Shown here one piece after another: positions 27,285-36,386 of a DNA stretch of 64,000 bases. Where the stretch lies: the NCBI RefSeq assembly GCF_015207825.1, contig NZ_JADEWC010000011.1:1-64000 (forward strand), written 5' to 3'. The DNA comes from Cyanobacterium stanieri LEGE 03274. Lineage in GTDB: Bacteria; Cyanobacteriota; Cyanobacteriia; Cyanobacteriales; Cyanobacteriaceae. Numbering within the stretch: position 1 is the first letter of the stretch; each line of letters starts with the position of its first letter. A model generated the notes under the pieces. It was not told the origin of the DNA, ran no database searches, and worked only from the letters and a program-made list of their open reading frames with translations. A program made the position numbers and the translations under genes.

Positions 27285-28517
27285 TTAACCAAAAGGACTA
27301 CTACTAGCTGCTAAGGGTGCAGTTTCTGCCCCAAAAGAGTTATCAAATCCTGCGGGAATTAATGATGGTGAGAGACTCTCAGAACCTCCTAAACTACGGC
27401 TGAAGATGGTTTCTAGGAGAGAAAGGGCATCATCATAGGTCATAATAGATTGAGAAGCATCAGAAAAACCGATTCCCCCCGGATTATTTAAACCGCCACT
27501 ACCTGAGGGAACAAAAATTCCCCCATCTACGGGGTTGCCACTAGAGTCAAATTTAACAATCTGACTACCATTAAAGTCGCTAACATACAGATTTCCTTCC
27601 CCATCAAAAATCATTCTTGAGGCGGAAGTTAAACCCCCGTTGTTATTGGGAGGGACAAAAAATCCTTCGGATTGCCCTGTAAGAGCATCAAACTGTTGAA
27701 TGGTAACAGGACTACCATCAAGACTAACAAAAGTGCCATTGAGAAATAGTCGGTTATCTGGGGTAAAGGTTGAGCCAGAAGGAATTTGAGGGGCAAATTC
27801 TGGAGAGATAAACTGTTCGACTGCTCCGCTTTCTAGGTTATAGCGTATGATACTGTTATCGTTGAGAACGCTACTGATGTATAAATTGCCATCGGGACCA
27901 AAATTTAACCCTGCAGCAATTAAATCTCTGCTGGTGAATGGGTTGGTTTCAATGATTGTTGCTTCGTAAGCACCTGTTTCCCCGTCAAATTTTTGAACTC
28001 CACCGCCACCGAGTCCACTGATATAGAGGTCGCCATCAGGTCCAAATAGTAGATCTTCGGGAAAGTTTAAGCCATTGGCGGTAAGGTCAAAGCCAGAAAT
28101 AAATTCTCCTAAAAATTCTCCTGTGGTGGCGTCATATTTTACGATTCTGCCGTATCGGGTATTTTCGGGATCGTTGGCGTTGACTTGATAGCCTTGATCG
28201 TTGGCGTAGAGAATACCATCTTTGAAGGTGATACCGGAGGAAAAGAAGATCGATTCTTGATTTTGAAATCTTTGGGCAAAGGCTCGAGCAAATATGCCAA
28301 AGTCAGATTCTACTTCTGTGCCTTGGGGTACAAAGTCTCTGATAAATTGTCCCGTGGTGGCATCGTATTCTAAGATGCTTGAATAGAATGTACCTGCTTC
28401 AAAGTTTGGGCCTGCGGAGGCGATGTTTAGGTTTTCATCAAGAGTAATTAGGACGACGGGGCCAACTCCAAAGGTGTTGTTAACGTTACTGACATACAAA
28501 GACAATTCTGGATTCAT
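27285..28517 (-). CDS. NHL/SMP-30-like beta-propeller protein
   Basis: A 410-residue protein with recurring blade motifs: ILEYDATTGQFIRDFV, IVKYDATTGEFLGEFI, LLFGPDGDLYISGLGGGGVQKFD, LNFGPDGNLYISSVLNDNSIIRYN, MIFDGEGNLYVSDFNGSQIVKFD. At least five blades are visible, each with the GPDG.LY.S core of NHL/virginiamycin B lyase-like propellers. No signal peptide or membrane anchor is seen. A C-terminal tail of about 55 residues, rich in Ser, Ala and Pro, follows the propeller. Ligand or enzyme activity (for example a lactonase) cannot be told. Its gene converges with the SDR-fold gene. Confidence 0.75.
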   Translation of the reverse strand: MNPELSLYVSNVNNTFGVGPVVLITLDENLNIASAGPNFEAGTFYSSILEYDATTGQFIRDFVPQGTEVESDFGIFARAFAQRFQNQESIFFSSGITFKDGILYANDQGYQVNANDPENTRYGRIVKYDATTGEFLGEFISGFDLTANGLNFPEDLLFGPDGDLYISGLGGGGVQKFDGETGAYEATIIETNPFTSRDLIAAGLNFGPDGNLYISSVLNDNSIIRYNLESGAVEQFISPEFAPQIPSGSTFTPDNRLFLNGTFVSLDGSPVTIQQFDALTGQSEGFFVPPNNNGGLTSASRMIFDGEGNLYVSDFNGSQIVKFDSSGNPVDGGIFVPSGSGGLNNPGGIGFSDASQSIMTYDDALSLLETIFSRSLGGSESLSPSLIPAGFDNSFGAETAPLAASSSPFG

Positions 28518-28615
28518 ATGATTGAATTCCTTTTTATTTATGCTGATACTAAATTTTAGTGTCTTTTTTCTAATACAAAATATTTTTTTATTTTTTCTTT
28601 AAAAAACGAAATATT

Positions 28616-29248
28616 TTAGTAGGTTATTAGGGGGGTTTTGTGAAAGTGAGTGGGGTTTGTTAGTTGTTTTAGGATAAAGTCGGCTACGTCTAAACGGGAT
28701 ATTTTTCCTGCTTTGATCCCTGTTAAATCGTCAATTATTTGATATTTTTGGGTTCTTTCACCGTCGGTGAGGAAGCCGGGGCGAACTATTAACCAATCTA
28801 GGTTACTTTTTTTGATGATTTCTTCTTGTCGATCTTTATCTTGGTAGATTGTTTTTAATAGAAGGGGGTTTAAGATGCGATCGTACAAAAAGCCTCCATG
28901 TCCTTTTGTTTCCCCTGCTCCTATGCCACTGACGGAGATTAATTTTTGGGGGTATGATTCTGATGCCATGGCTTGTAGGACATTTTTTGAACCGATGGAA
29001 AAGACATCTACGGGTTTTCGGGTGGGGGGAATACCGATACAAATACAAATAGCATCTTGATTTTTGACTATGGCTTGGACTGCTTCAGGATCTCGAATAT
29101 CCCCTTGAATCAGCGTTAGGTTATCGTTTTCGATGGTTATTTTGCTGGGGTTTCTGAGTAGGGCGGATACTTGATGATTTTCTTCTAGGGCTAGAGTTAG
29201 AAGGTTATACCCAACTCCTTGGGATGCTCCGATAATTGCTATTTTCAT
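28616..29248 (-). CDS. NAD(P)-binding atypical SDR (NmrA/SDR_a5-like)
   Basis: A 210-residue Rossmann protein: IAIIGASQGVGYNLLTLAL, an LLRNPSK segment typical of NADP preference, LTLIQGDIRDPEAV, ICICIGIPPT, LISVSGIGAGETKG, and LDWLIVRPGFLTDG. This is the pattern of atypical SDRs acting as flavin reductase-like enzymes, ubiquinone-complex assembly factors or sugar epimerase relatives. The substrate is unknown. It lies 38 bases after the aldose epimerase-like gene on the same strand, so the two may be co-transcribed. Confidence 0.82.
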   Translation of the reverse strand: MKIAIIGASQGVGYNLLTLALEENHQVSALLRNPSKITIENDNLTLIQGDIRDPEAVQAIVKNQDAICICIGIPPTRKPVDVFSIGSKNVLQAMASESYPQKLISVSGIGAGETKGHGGFLYDRILNPLLLKTIYQDKDRQEEIIKKSNLDWLIVRPGFLTDGERTQKYQIIDDLTGIKAGKISRLDVADFILKQLTNPTHFHKTPLITY

Positions 29249-29286
29249 AATTGTTTTGAGGGTGGGTTGATGATTGGGAGATATTT

Positions 29287-30354
29287 TTAGAGGTGAACGA
29301 CACCATCAAGGGTTATTTTTTTGATGTGTGTTGCTTCGTAGGCGGTGGTGACTAAATTTGTTTCGATGATTTGATGGGGTTTCATTTTCAGGGAACTACC
29401 GTTTTTGATGGCGGTGTCGATTCCTGCGGGGGGATAGCTGGTAAATGGTTCTAGCCCTAGGTTATAGGTTCTTCCGTACCAAGGATAGTCGTCATGGCCT
29501 TGATATACTTGCCACATCCATAGGTATTTAAAAAGGTTATGATCCCATGCCATTCCTAAACCTAGGTTAAGGTTATGATTGTTGATGCCGTACCAACCTT
29601 CTTGCAGTTCTTTGAAAAAGAGTACGTCCACTGATTTGGATTCTTTGCCGAGGATTTTGGTTACGTCTTGCATTTGTCCTGTACGGCGATTTTGAGCGTG
29701 GGGAAAGTCAAATTCTTTGTCTGTGGTCCATAATCCGTTGGGGTGGTAGGCCATGACTTCGATTTTTTTAGCGGGGGCTTGGACGGTGCAACTGGTGTCA
29801 AGGAAGGGTTCTCCAACCACGGGATGATGACCCCACATTATTTCAAAGTCGTGGGGGGAGGTGTTGGTTAGTTTTTCTTTGATAAAGAGGGTGGCTGTAT
29901 CTTTTTTAAGGGATAGGTGTTTTTCTAGTTTGAGGGGGGATCTGTAGAGGGTTACTTCGGTTTTTAGGGTTACTAATTCTGGGGTATCGGTGATTATTTG
30001 GGCGGATACGGGGAGGAGGGAAACTTCTCCGTGTAGTCCTTGATAGGTACCTTTGTAGGGTTCTGAGGACCATCCTGCGGAGGGGAGTATTTCTTGCCAA
30101 CCGCCGTAGTAGTAGTCGTGGTAAGCTCCTTCGGCTAGGGCGTTGGTGGAGGTGAAGGGGGGACGCATGGCGATGGGGGATTGCCAAAGGAAGTCTATAT
30201 CTTTTGGTTTGTAGGTGATTTCAAAGATGTCTCCTCCTTTGTCGATGAGAATGCCAATTCTCATTAGATTGTTTTCTAGGAAGGCGACGCGCATTCCTTT
30301 GTAGGTGTAGTCGAGGGTAATTCTACAGTCTTGTTTTCTGCCGTGGGTGTACAT
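29287..30354 (-). CDS. Galactose mutarotase-like (DUF4432-type) protein
   Basis: A 355-residue beta-sandwich protein with patterns of aldose 1-epimerase relatives: MRIGILIDKGGDIFEITYKPKD, the GGWQEILPSAGWSS region, GLHGEVSLLPV, and IMWGHHPVVGEPF carrying a His pair. Related proteins mutarotate or isomerise sugars. The presence of GLHGEVS and WGHHPVVGEP suggests an intact active-site cleft. It lies between two SDR-type genes on the minus strand, which would suit a small sugar or polyol pathway. That pathway is an inference from gene order only. Confidence 0.72.
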   Translation of the reverse strand: MYTHGRKQDCRITLDYTYKGMRVAFLENNLMRIGILIDKGGDIFEITYKPKDIDFLWQSPIAMRPPFTSTNALAEGAYHDYYYGGWQEILPSAGWSSEPYKGTYQGLHGEVSLLPVSAQIITDTPELVTLKTEVTLYRSPLKLEKHLSLKKDTATLFIKEKLTNTSPHDFEIMWGHHPVVGEPFLDTSCTVQAPAKKIEVMAYHPNGLWTTDKEFDFPHAQNRRTGQMQDVTKILGKESKSVDVLFFKELQEGWYGINNHNLNLGLGMAWDHNLFKYLWMWQVYQGHDDYPWYGRTYNLGLEPFTSYPPAGIDTAIKNGSSLKMKPHQIIETNLVTTAYEATHIKKITLDGVVHL

Positions 30355-30496
30355 GATAAGTTTTTTTCGGTGAGAAAATATATGATGGTTAGGTTTTGAT
30401 TAGCTTTTTGGCTGGGACTGGAGATAGTGAGATTGATGGTTAATCTCACTGGGGTTTTATTTGAGTTATGGGATTTTTGATATGGATGGAGTGTTT

Positions 30497-31267
30497 TTAC
30501 CAGTCTTCGAGGATGGCGGTTAGTCCTCCGTCCACAAATAGTTGAGTTCCTGTGATGAAGGAGGCTTGGTCACTGGCGAGGAAGGTACAGGCGTGACCGA
30601 TGTCTTCTGGGGTGCCGATACGTTTCATGACTTGGCGTTCTTCTACTTCTTTTCTGACGGCGATGGGGTCGTCATAGCTGTTGAATAGGTCTTCTATGAG
30701 GGGGGTGAGTACCCATCCTGGGGCGATCGCATTTACTCTGATCACTGGACCATAATCTAGGGCCATGTTACGGGTAAGGGCGGTAATTGCTCCTTTGGAG
30801 GCACAATAGGGGGCTGTACCTTTGGCGGAGGCGTGGGCATGGACGGAGGACATATTGATAATGGCACCTTTACCGATTTTTTGCATATGGGGAATGCAAT
30901 ATTTTGAAAAGAGAAAATATCCTTTTAGGTTGACGGCTAAACAGCGATCCCATTCTTCGCTGGTACAGTCAAGGACTGATTTATATGTACCGATACCGGC
31001 GTTGTTTACTAATATGTCTATTTGTTTATAGATGGAGATGGTTTGTTCTACCACTGCTTTGACGTTTTCTTCGTTGGAAACATCACATTTGATGAAGGTG
31101 GCATCTCCCCCTTGGGCTTTGATGGCGGATGCGGCTTCTTCTCCATCTTTTGCTCCGTTGGCTACGATGATGACTTTTGCTCCTTCTTGGGAAAATACTT
31201 CGGCTACTCCTTTACCGATTCCTTTTGAGCCTCCAGTTACTATGGCTACTTTATTTTTTAATTTCAT
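30497..31267 (-). CDS. Classical SDR oxidoreductase (FabG/glucose dehydrogenase-like)
   Basis: A 256-residue classical SDR. It has VAIVTGGSKGIGKGVAEV for cofactor binding, DILVNNAGIGTY, NMSSVHAHASAKG with the catalytic Ser, and APYCASKGAITAL with Tyr and Lys. RVNAIAPGWVLTPL, FLASDQASFITGTQLFVDGG and a C-terminal ILEDW complete it. All catalytic residues are present, in contrast to the SDR-fold gene at 26500. The sequence type is common among sugar and polyol dehydrogenases and 3-oxoacyl reductases, and the substrate is not decided. It precedes the mutarotase-like gene on the same strand by about 140 bases. Confidence 0.88.
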   Translation of the reverse strand: MKLKNKVAIVTGGSKGIGKGVAEVFSQEGAKVIIVANGAKDGEEAASAIKAQGGDATFIKCDVSNEENVKAVVEQTISIYKQIDILVNNAGIGTYKSVLDCTSEEWDRCLAVNLKGYFLFSKYCIPHMQKIGKGAIINMSSVHAHASAKGTAPYCASKGAITALTRNMALDYGPVIRVNAIAPGWVLTPLIEDLFNSYDDPIAVRKEVEERQVMKRIGTPEDIGHACTFLASDQASFITGTQLFVDGGLTAILEDW

Positions 31268-31777
31268 ATGTTTAATTTCACAACCTAATTAAAATCCTTT
31301 CCAACTTAATTTCTACCTCACATTTATTGTTTTGAGTCAAAATTTACTGAATTTTTAATATTTGTTTTATGTTTCTTGAGTTATTTTATTTATAATTGGA
31401 TTTGATTTTTTTTTATGATGGTGATTAGTCTATGGGGGTAAACTTATTGTAGTAATAAATATATATTGCTATGTTCTATTTTGAGGATAGGGGCGATCGC
31501 CCTTAGCAACAATCACTATGGCAAATAGTTTCGAGAGGGTAAGCCATTGATGGAGTTATCAATTTGATTAACGATTAATTATTTATGTTTTACTCAAGAT
31601 GGTTAGTTATGGTCATCAAAACCACAATGGACTATAATTTTTATGACTTTGTTTATTCCGTTTCCATGGGTTATCTTTATAAATATTTGTTATTAATAAA
31701 TAAGAGATAAAAAAGAGCATTATTTTTAATAGTTATTTTTAAAACTTCTATAATAAAAAAATAAACTTTAATCACCA
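31268..31777. other. Divergent intergenic region
   Basis: About 510 bases between the SDR gene and the plus-strand permease gene, AT-rich, with one HIP1 octamer (31493-31500). I found no small ORF with a convincing protein pattern and no strong hairpin. Promoters for both flanking genes are expected here but not resolved. Confidence 0.5.
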
Positions 31778-32602
31778 ATGAAAAATCCATTTAAAATTAC
31801 TATTTATTATTTAATATTAAGTGTAATTGCGATCGCAATGCTCTTTCCCCTTCTGTGGTTACTAGGAACATCATTCAAATCGGCAGGGGAAGATATTTTT
31901 AGTTTCCCCCCTAACTTTATTCCCGAGCAATTCACCCTCGAAAACTTTATCTCAGTATGGCAAAACTACCCCTTTGAAACCTATCTTTTAAACAGCATAA
32001 TAGTAGCCATTTTAACAGTAACCTTTAACCTTTTATTTTGTTCCTTGGCAGCCTATCCCCTAGCAAGACTAGATTTTCGAGGAAAAAAAATCATTTTTAT
32101 TCTCATCGTAGCAACCATCATGATACCTTTCCAAATCGTGATGATTCCCCTATATATATTAACCGTCAACTTCGGTCTAAGAAACAGTTACCTAGGAGTT
32201 ATCCTACCCAATCTCGCCTCAGCATTTGGCATTTTTCTTTTAAAACAAGCCTTTGAAGGAGTGCCGAAAGAATTAGAAGAAGCCTCCCGAATTGATGGTT
32301 GTAGTGAATTAGGTATCTGGTGGCACATCATGTTACCAGCCATTCGCCCTGCTACCGTCACCCTTGCTATCTTCGTTTTCATTGGTGCTTGGAGTGATTT
32401 TTTATGGCCCCTCATTGTCTTAGATCGTCCTGCCTACTATACTTTACCCTTAGGAGTAGCCACTTTAGCCAGTTCTTTAGATCTCAATTGGCGCTTAATT
32501 GCTGCGGGTTCAATTATTTCCATTGCCCCTGTGATGATACTATTCCTTTTCCTACAAAAATATATCATTCCCAGTGACGCTAGTAGCGGAGTAAAAGGTT
32601 AG
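31778..32602 (+). CDS. Carbohydrate ABC transporter permease (MalG type)
   Basis: A 274-residue inner-membrane permease with six hydrophobic segments, the first at about 8-30. The EAA loop near residues 165-185 (ELEEASRIDGCSELGIWWHIMLPAIRP) is the contact site for the ATPase subunit. The sequence places it with MalG/UgpE, usually the second permease of a sugar importer. No substrate-binding protein, partner MalF-type permease or ATPase gene is adjacent, so its complex must be assembled from genes elsewhere. It is followed by a convergent TolC-like gene. A paralogue lies at 34217. Confidence 0.9.
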   Translation: MKNPFKITIYYLILSVIAIAMLFPLLWLLGTSFKSAGEDIFSFPPNFIPEQFTLENFISVWQNYPFETYLLNSIIVAILTVTFNLLFCSLAAYPLARLDFRGKKIIFILIVATIMIPFQIVMIPLYILTVNFGLRNSYLGVILPNLASAFGIFLLKQAFEGVPKELEEASRIDGCSELGIWWHIMLPAIRPATVTLAIFVFIGAWSDFLWPLIVLDRPAYYTLPLGVATLASSLDLNWRLIAAGSIISIAPVMILFLFLQKYIIPSDASSGVKG

Positions 32603-32630
32603 GGGAAATTATTGAATATCCCCCATTTTC

Positions 32631-34067
32631 CTATTCCCCTATTTCCCCATCACCATCCAAATCATATTCCCCCACTGCCCTTTGTAAACGATTGAGGGAT
32701 TGGTTATAACCGATAATAGCTTGTAAAAAGTTGCCCCTAGCCTCCGTTAAAGCCCTCTGAGCATTAATAACGTCCGTTTGCGTACCCACCCCCGCTTGAA
32801 AACGTAACCGAGCTAACCTGAGGCTTTCTGTGGCGGTGATGGCAGCTTGTTCGGTGGTAGCGATATTATCTTTATTGGCCATCAAATCATTGAAAGCTGT
32901 TTCTACCTCTAATCTAATAGCACTTTTGCGATCGTCAAAATTACTTTCCTCGATGGTGGCAGAAATTTCCTCTTGTTGGGCATTAGCTGCACTTTCTCCC
33001 CCATCCACAAAACGCCATTGTAATCTAGCACCTATGTTGTAACTATCACTATAACCCGTAATGCCTAGGGGACGACTATCGGCAAAAGCCGTATTAAAAT
33101 TATAATTAGCAAATAGATTTACTTGGGGTCTTCTTTGGGAAAGGGCGATTTCCCGATCTTGTTTATTTATTTCCCTTAGGGCTAAAATTTGATCTAGTTC
33201 TTCCCTATTGGCATAGGCCAAAACAATACTTTCTTCAAGGGATAAATCCCATTCCCCTCTTTCCTCTACTTCGTCAGCGGAGGAATATTCTACGGTTTCG
33301 GGTACTCCAATGATTCGGGCTAATTCCCTACGGGCATTTTTTTGATCTGCCATGGCTCTAGTAAGGGCTTGATTAGCGTTGGCTAAATCTACTTCTGCTT
33401 GTAGTACATCAAAACGAGTTCCTAAACCTGCTCTTTCTAAAAGTTGAGCATCCCGAAGGGTTTGGGTAAAGTCTTCTACGGCAGCTTGAGCGATATTTAC
33501 TTGGGCATCGTTGTTTTGCAGTTGATAATATGCGGTGGAAACGTCAAAGATGGTGTCTTGAGTGATTCTATCTACTTCCAATTCACTAACCCTGATTTCT
33601 TGTTGGGCTCTGTTGATAGTGGCGGTAATACGTCCTCCTGTGGAGAGTCTATAACCTACTTCTACTCCTGCTCCTGCTCCAAAGGTGTTGGTATTCCCTA
33701 AAAAATCTTGGCTAGGGTTGCCTGTTTCTGTGATGTCGGCAGTACCATCTACGAATACTCTTTTTTGGGCTTGGGCGGCTCGGAGGGATTCTCTCGATCT
33801 TTGTAATTCTAAGTTTACCCTTTGTAAGTCTCTATTGTTTTCTAGGGCTATATCAATGGCTTGTTGTAGGGTTATGGAGGTTAAGTTATCTATGCGTACT
33901 TCTTGGGGTTGGCTCGGGCGTAATAGTTGCTCACGAGTGTTATGGGAGGTGTTATTAATTTCGTTGGTGTTGTTGGATTCTTGGGCTGATATGTTGCCGC
34001 TCCATCCTAAACTAAAAATTAAACTACTTAGAACCAAATTTAAACCCTTTTTATAAAACATTACCAT
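32631..34067 (-). CDS. TolC-family outer membrane efflux protein
   Basis: A 478-residue protein. The signal-peptide-like N-terminus (NLVLSSLIFSLGWSGNISAQE) is followed by a Ser/Asn-rich linker. The TolC barrel/coiled-coil repeats come next: TLQQAIDIALENNRDLQRVNL and AYYQLQNNDAQVNIAQAAVEDF in the first half, and AFNDLMANKDNIATTEQAAI with ARLRFQAGVGTQTDVINAQRA in the second. It would form the outer-membrane channel of a type I secretion or efflux system. No membrane fusion protein or inner-membrane pump is nearby. The C-terminus (YDLDGDGEIGE) is acidic and resembles a single EF-like loop. Confidence 0.9.
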   Translation of the reverse strand: MVMFYKKGLNLVLSSLIFSLGWSGNISAQESNNTNEINNTSHNTREQLLRPSQPQEVRIDNLTSITLQQAIDIALENNRDLQRVNLELQRSRESLRAAQAQKRVFVDGTADITETGNPSQDFLGNTNTFGAGAGVEVGYRLSTGGRITATINRAQQEIRVSELEVDRITQDTIFDVSTAYYQLQNNDAQVNIAQAAVEDFTQTLRDAQLLERAGLGTRFDVLQAEVDLANANQALTRAMADQKNARRELARIIGVPETVEYSSADEVEERGEWDLSLEESIVLAYANREELDQILALREINKQDREIALSQRRPQVNLFANYNFNTAFADSRPLGITGYSDSYNIGARLQWRFVDGGESAANAQQEEISATIEESNFDDRKSAIRLEVETAFNDLMANKDNIATTEQAAITATESLRLARLRFQAGVGTQTDVINAQRALTEARGNFLQAIIGYNQSLNRLQRAVGEYDLDGDGEIGE

Positions 34068-34216
34068 CTAAAAATGACTTTCCACAGTGATTATATGTCA
34101 TTTTAACGGTTTTGGTGTTGATTCAGGGCTGATTATGTTCAGAATTATTTTAGGATATATATCAAAAGCAGTTGTGTTTTTTTCTTTGACTGTTGGCAAT
34201 GGTAGTGGAGTTTTTG

Positions 34217-35008
34217 ATGGATAAATTTTTGAAGATCATTAGTTTTATGGTTTTGATGGTGGGGGTGGTATTAATTTTATCTCCTCTGTTTGTGGTGTTA
34301 TATACTTCTTTTTCGGCTGGGGGGGAGAGTGGTGGTTTTACTTGGGAGTTTTATCGTCAGGCGTGGGAGATGGGAGATTTTGTCTTAGCTTTTTTTAATT
34401 CGGGGCTAGTGGCGATCGCCGTTACCTTTTCACAAATTGTTACTTCTGCTTTAGCGGGATACGCCTTAGCAAGATTACAATTTCAAGGCAAAAATTTTAT
34501 TTTATTATTAATCATAGCTACCCTTGTTATTCCTATTCAACTATTAGTAATTCCTATTTTTTTAATCCTCAGAAATGCCCATTTAATTAATACCTATTGG
34601 GCGTTAATTTTACCTAGTGCCGCCAATGGATTTGGTATTTTTTTAATGAGACAATATTTTTGTACCATTCCCCTAGAATTAGAACAAGCCGCAGAGTTAG
34701 ACGGGGCGAATCGATTACAAGTTATTTGGCATATTCTATTACCTCTAGCTAAACCTGCGGTTATCACCTTATTTTTGTTTACCTTTATTGGTGAATGGAA
34801 TGATTTATTTAAACCCCTAGTTTTTACTAGCAATCCTCAGTTAAAAACTGTTCAACTCGCCCTTGCTTCTTTTCAAGAACAATTTACCAGTAATTGGTCA
34901 TTGCTAATGGCGGGAGTTGTTATTGCAACTATTCCTGTGATTTTGTTGTTTATTTTGGGACAAAAACAATTTATCGAAGGAATTGGCACTACAGGGCTGA
35001 AAAATTAA
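34217..35008 (+). CDS. Carbohydrate ABC transporter permease (MalG type), paralogue
   Basis: Six hydrophobic segments and the EAA loop ELEQAAELDGANRLQVIWHILLPLAKP show a MalG-type permease. The chosen ATG (34217) has GGAG six bases upstream; alternatives at 34199 (ATG) and 34193 (TTG) would add six or eight residues. It resembles the 31778 permease throughout (for example FGIFLMRQYFCTIPLELEQA against FGIFLLKQAFEGVPKELEEA), but is diverged and not a recent copy. No other transporter subunit is adjacent. It is transcribed divergently from tolC, with a STAS gene following. Confidence 0.88.
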   Translation: MDKFLKIISFMVLMVGVVLILSPLFVVLYTSFSAGGESGGFTWEFYRQAWEMGDFVLAFFNSGLVAIAVTFSQIVTSALAGYALARLQFQGKNFILLLIIATLVIPIQLLVIPIFLILRNAHLINTYWALILPSAANGFGIFLMRQYFCTIPLELEQAAELDGANRLQVIWHILLPLAKPAVITLFLFTFIGEWNDLFKPLVFTSNPQLKTVQLALASFQEQFTSNWSLLMAGVVIATIPVILLFILGQKQFIEGIGTTGLKN

Positions 35009-35066
35009 GTATTTTTACGGTCAATTTTAGTTAAAATGTACAATAGAGAGTGTCTATAGATTGAAA

Positions 35067-35390
35067 ATGTTACCTAAAATAAAAGTTTTAAGACCTGAAG
35101 GAATTTTTGATGGAGTCAAAGCCAATGAATTTCGACAAGACATCAACAAGTTAATCGGTGATGGGGTAATTTATATTCTGGTGGATTTTAAAAAAGTCAC
35201 TTTCATGGATAGCTCTGGTTTGGGGGGATTGGTTCAGGCTCTCAAAAACATACGGAGTGCTAATGGACGTTTATTTCTCATGTCCCTCAATGAACAAATT
35301 AAAATGTTATTTGAATTGACTAACATGGGGCAGGTTTTTGAAATTGTTCAAGATAAATCAGAGTTAGGGACTAAGTTTTCTAATTCCTAG
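35067..35390 (+). CDS. STAS-domain protein (RsbV-like, isolated)
   Basis: A STAS domain: IKVLRPEGIFDGVKANEFRQDI, then ILVDFKKVTFMDSSGLGGLVQALK, where the Ser of the DSSGL motif is the likely phosphorylation site, then GRLFLMSLNEQIKMLFELTNM. The start could be TTG 35061 or ATG 35067; the ATG is chosen. Its motif (DSSGL) is closer to SpoIIAA than the SSAGL/ASAGL motifs of the two STAS proteins in the icfG block. It may belong to a different switch. It lies about 60 bases after the permease gene, on the same strand. Confidence 0.88.
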   Translation: MLPKIKVLRPEGIFDGVKANEFRQDINKLIGDGVIYILVDFKKVTFMDSSGLGGLVQALKNIRSANGRLFLMSLNEQIKMLFELTNMGQVFEIVQDKSELGTKFSNS

Positions 35391-35475
35391 TTACCATGAA
35401 TTATTCAAATTTTTGGTTGCGTCTTGGTGGATGACTATCTTAGTATAGATATAGATACAAATCTTTACAATTGAT

Positions 35476-35619
35476 ATGATTAATAATCAAAAAAACCAAG
35501 AACCTCAATCCAACGAGGAAAATGAGCAGGAGGAAGAGATTCTTTGTCCCCATTGCAAAAGGACAGCCACCAATGGTATTAAGTGCAAGGGAATTTGTGT
35601 GGCTGACAGTGATTATTAA
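35476..35619 (+). CDS. Small zinc-ribbon-like protein (47 residues)
   Basis: A short ORF with an ATG start. The N-terminal 20 residues are acidic and Gln/Asn-rich, followed by ILCPHCKRTATNGIKCKGICVADSDY. Four Cys residues in CPHC...CKGIC spacing suggest a small zinc-binding knot. Very similar short proteins ending in CVADSDY are, as I recall, widespread in cyanobacteria; I have not been able to check this. It lies just before the convergent pth gene, with a 15-base gap. The function is unknown. Confidence 0.75.
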   Translation: MINNQKNQEPQSNEENEQEEEILCPHCKRTATNGIKCKGICVADSDY

Positions 35620-35634
35620 CCTCTATGTAAAAAT

Positions 35635-36231
35635 TTAATTATAAAGACTCATCGCCTTTTCTACGCCATCCTTTAAACTAAGTTCGATCGCCCCTTGAGT
35701 CACTCCCATCAAATCTTCTATAATGGGCGTTTCAGCGGAAGAAAATTTACCTAAAACATGACCAATGGTTTCTTTTTTTCCCTCAGATTTACCAATGCCA
35801 ATGCGACAACGGGGAAATTTTTGACCTCCTACATGACTGATAATCGATTTCATTCCATTATGACCCCCTGCTGAGCCAGAGAGCCTTAGTCGAATTTTAC
35901 CCAGGGGAATATCCATATCATCATAAACAATTAAAAGATCATCCAGATTCAACTTATACCAATCAATTACCGCTCTTACTGACTGCCCTGAGCGATTCAT
36001 ATAAGTTAAAGGTTTTAGCAGTCTTACCTTTTGACGATGGGGGGCAATTCCTTCACAAAAAAAACCATTAAACTTGTTGTTTTTTTGCCAACTAAAACCC
36101 CATTTATCGGCTAAATAATCAACTATTTCAAAACCAATATTATGTCTAGTTTTGTCATATTTAGGCTCAGGGTTTCCTAAGCCCACAATCAAATTAGGAA
36201 TAACTATTTTTTTCTGTTTTTCTTCTTTCAT
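35635..36231 (-). CDS. pth: Peptidyl-tRNA hydrolase
   Basis: Releases peptides from peptidyl-tRNAs dropped by the ribosome. The motifs are IVGLGNPEPKYDKTRHNIGFE (N68-type Asn and the catalytic His in TRHNIG), LLKPLTYMNRSGQSV, LLIVYDDMDIPLGKIRLRLSGSAGGHNGMKSI, and RCRIGIGKS. The length of 198 is normal. The start at 36231 is the ATG that places the LIVGLGNPEP strand at residues 14-23. Its 3' end faces the small zinc-ribbon gene. Confidence 0.96.
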   Translation of the reverse strand: MKEEKQKKIVIPNLIVGLGNPEPKYDKTRHNIGFEIVDYLADKWGFSWQKNNKFNGFFCEGIAPHRQKVRLLKPLTYMNRSGQSVRAVIDWYKLNLDDLLIVYDDMDIPLGKIRLRLSGSAGGHNGMKSIISHVGGQKFPRCRIGIGKSEGKKETIGHVLGKFSSAETPIIEDLMGVTQGAIELSLKDGVEKAMSLYN

Positions 36232-36386
36232 GAATCTTATATATCGCTTGAATTAACCACTAAATGAAACTATGATTAATATTAATTTCCATTAGTTATT
36301 CGTTATAAATCCCAGTTCTATGGGAATAATTAATCTTTATAATCTACATTTAATTTTCCATTGTCCATTGTTCATTGTCAATTACT

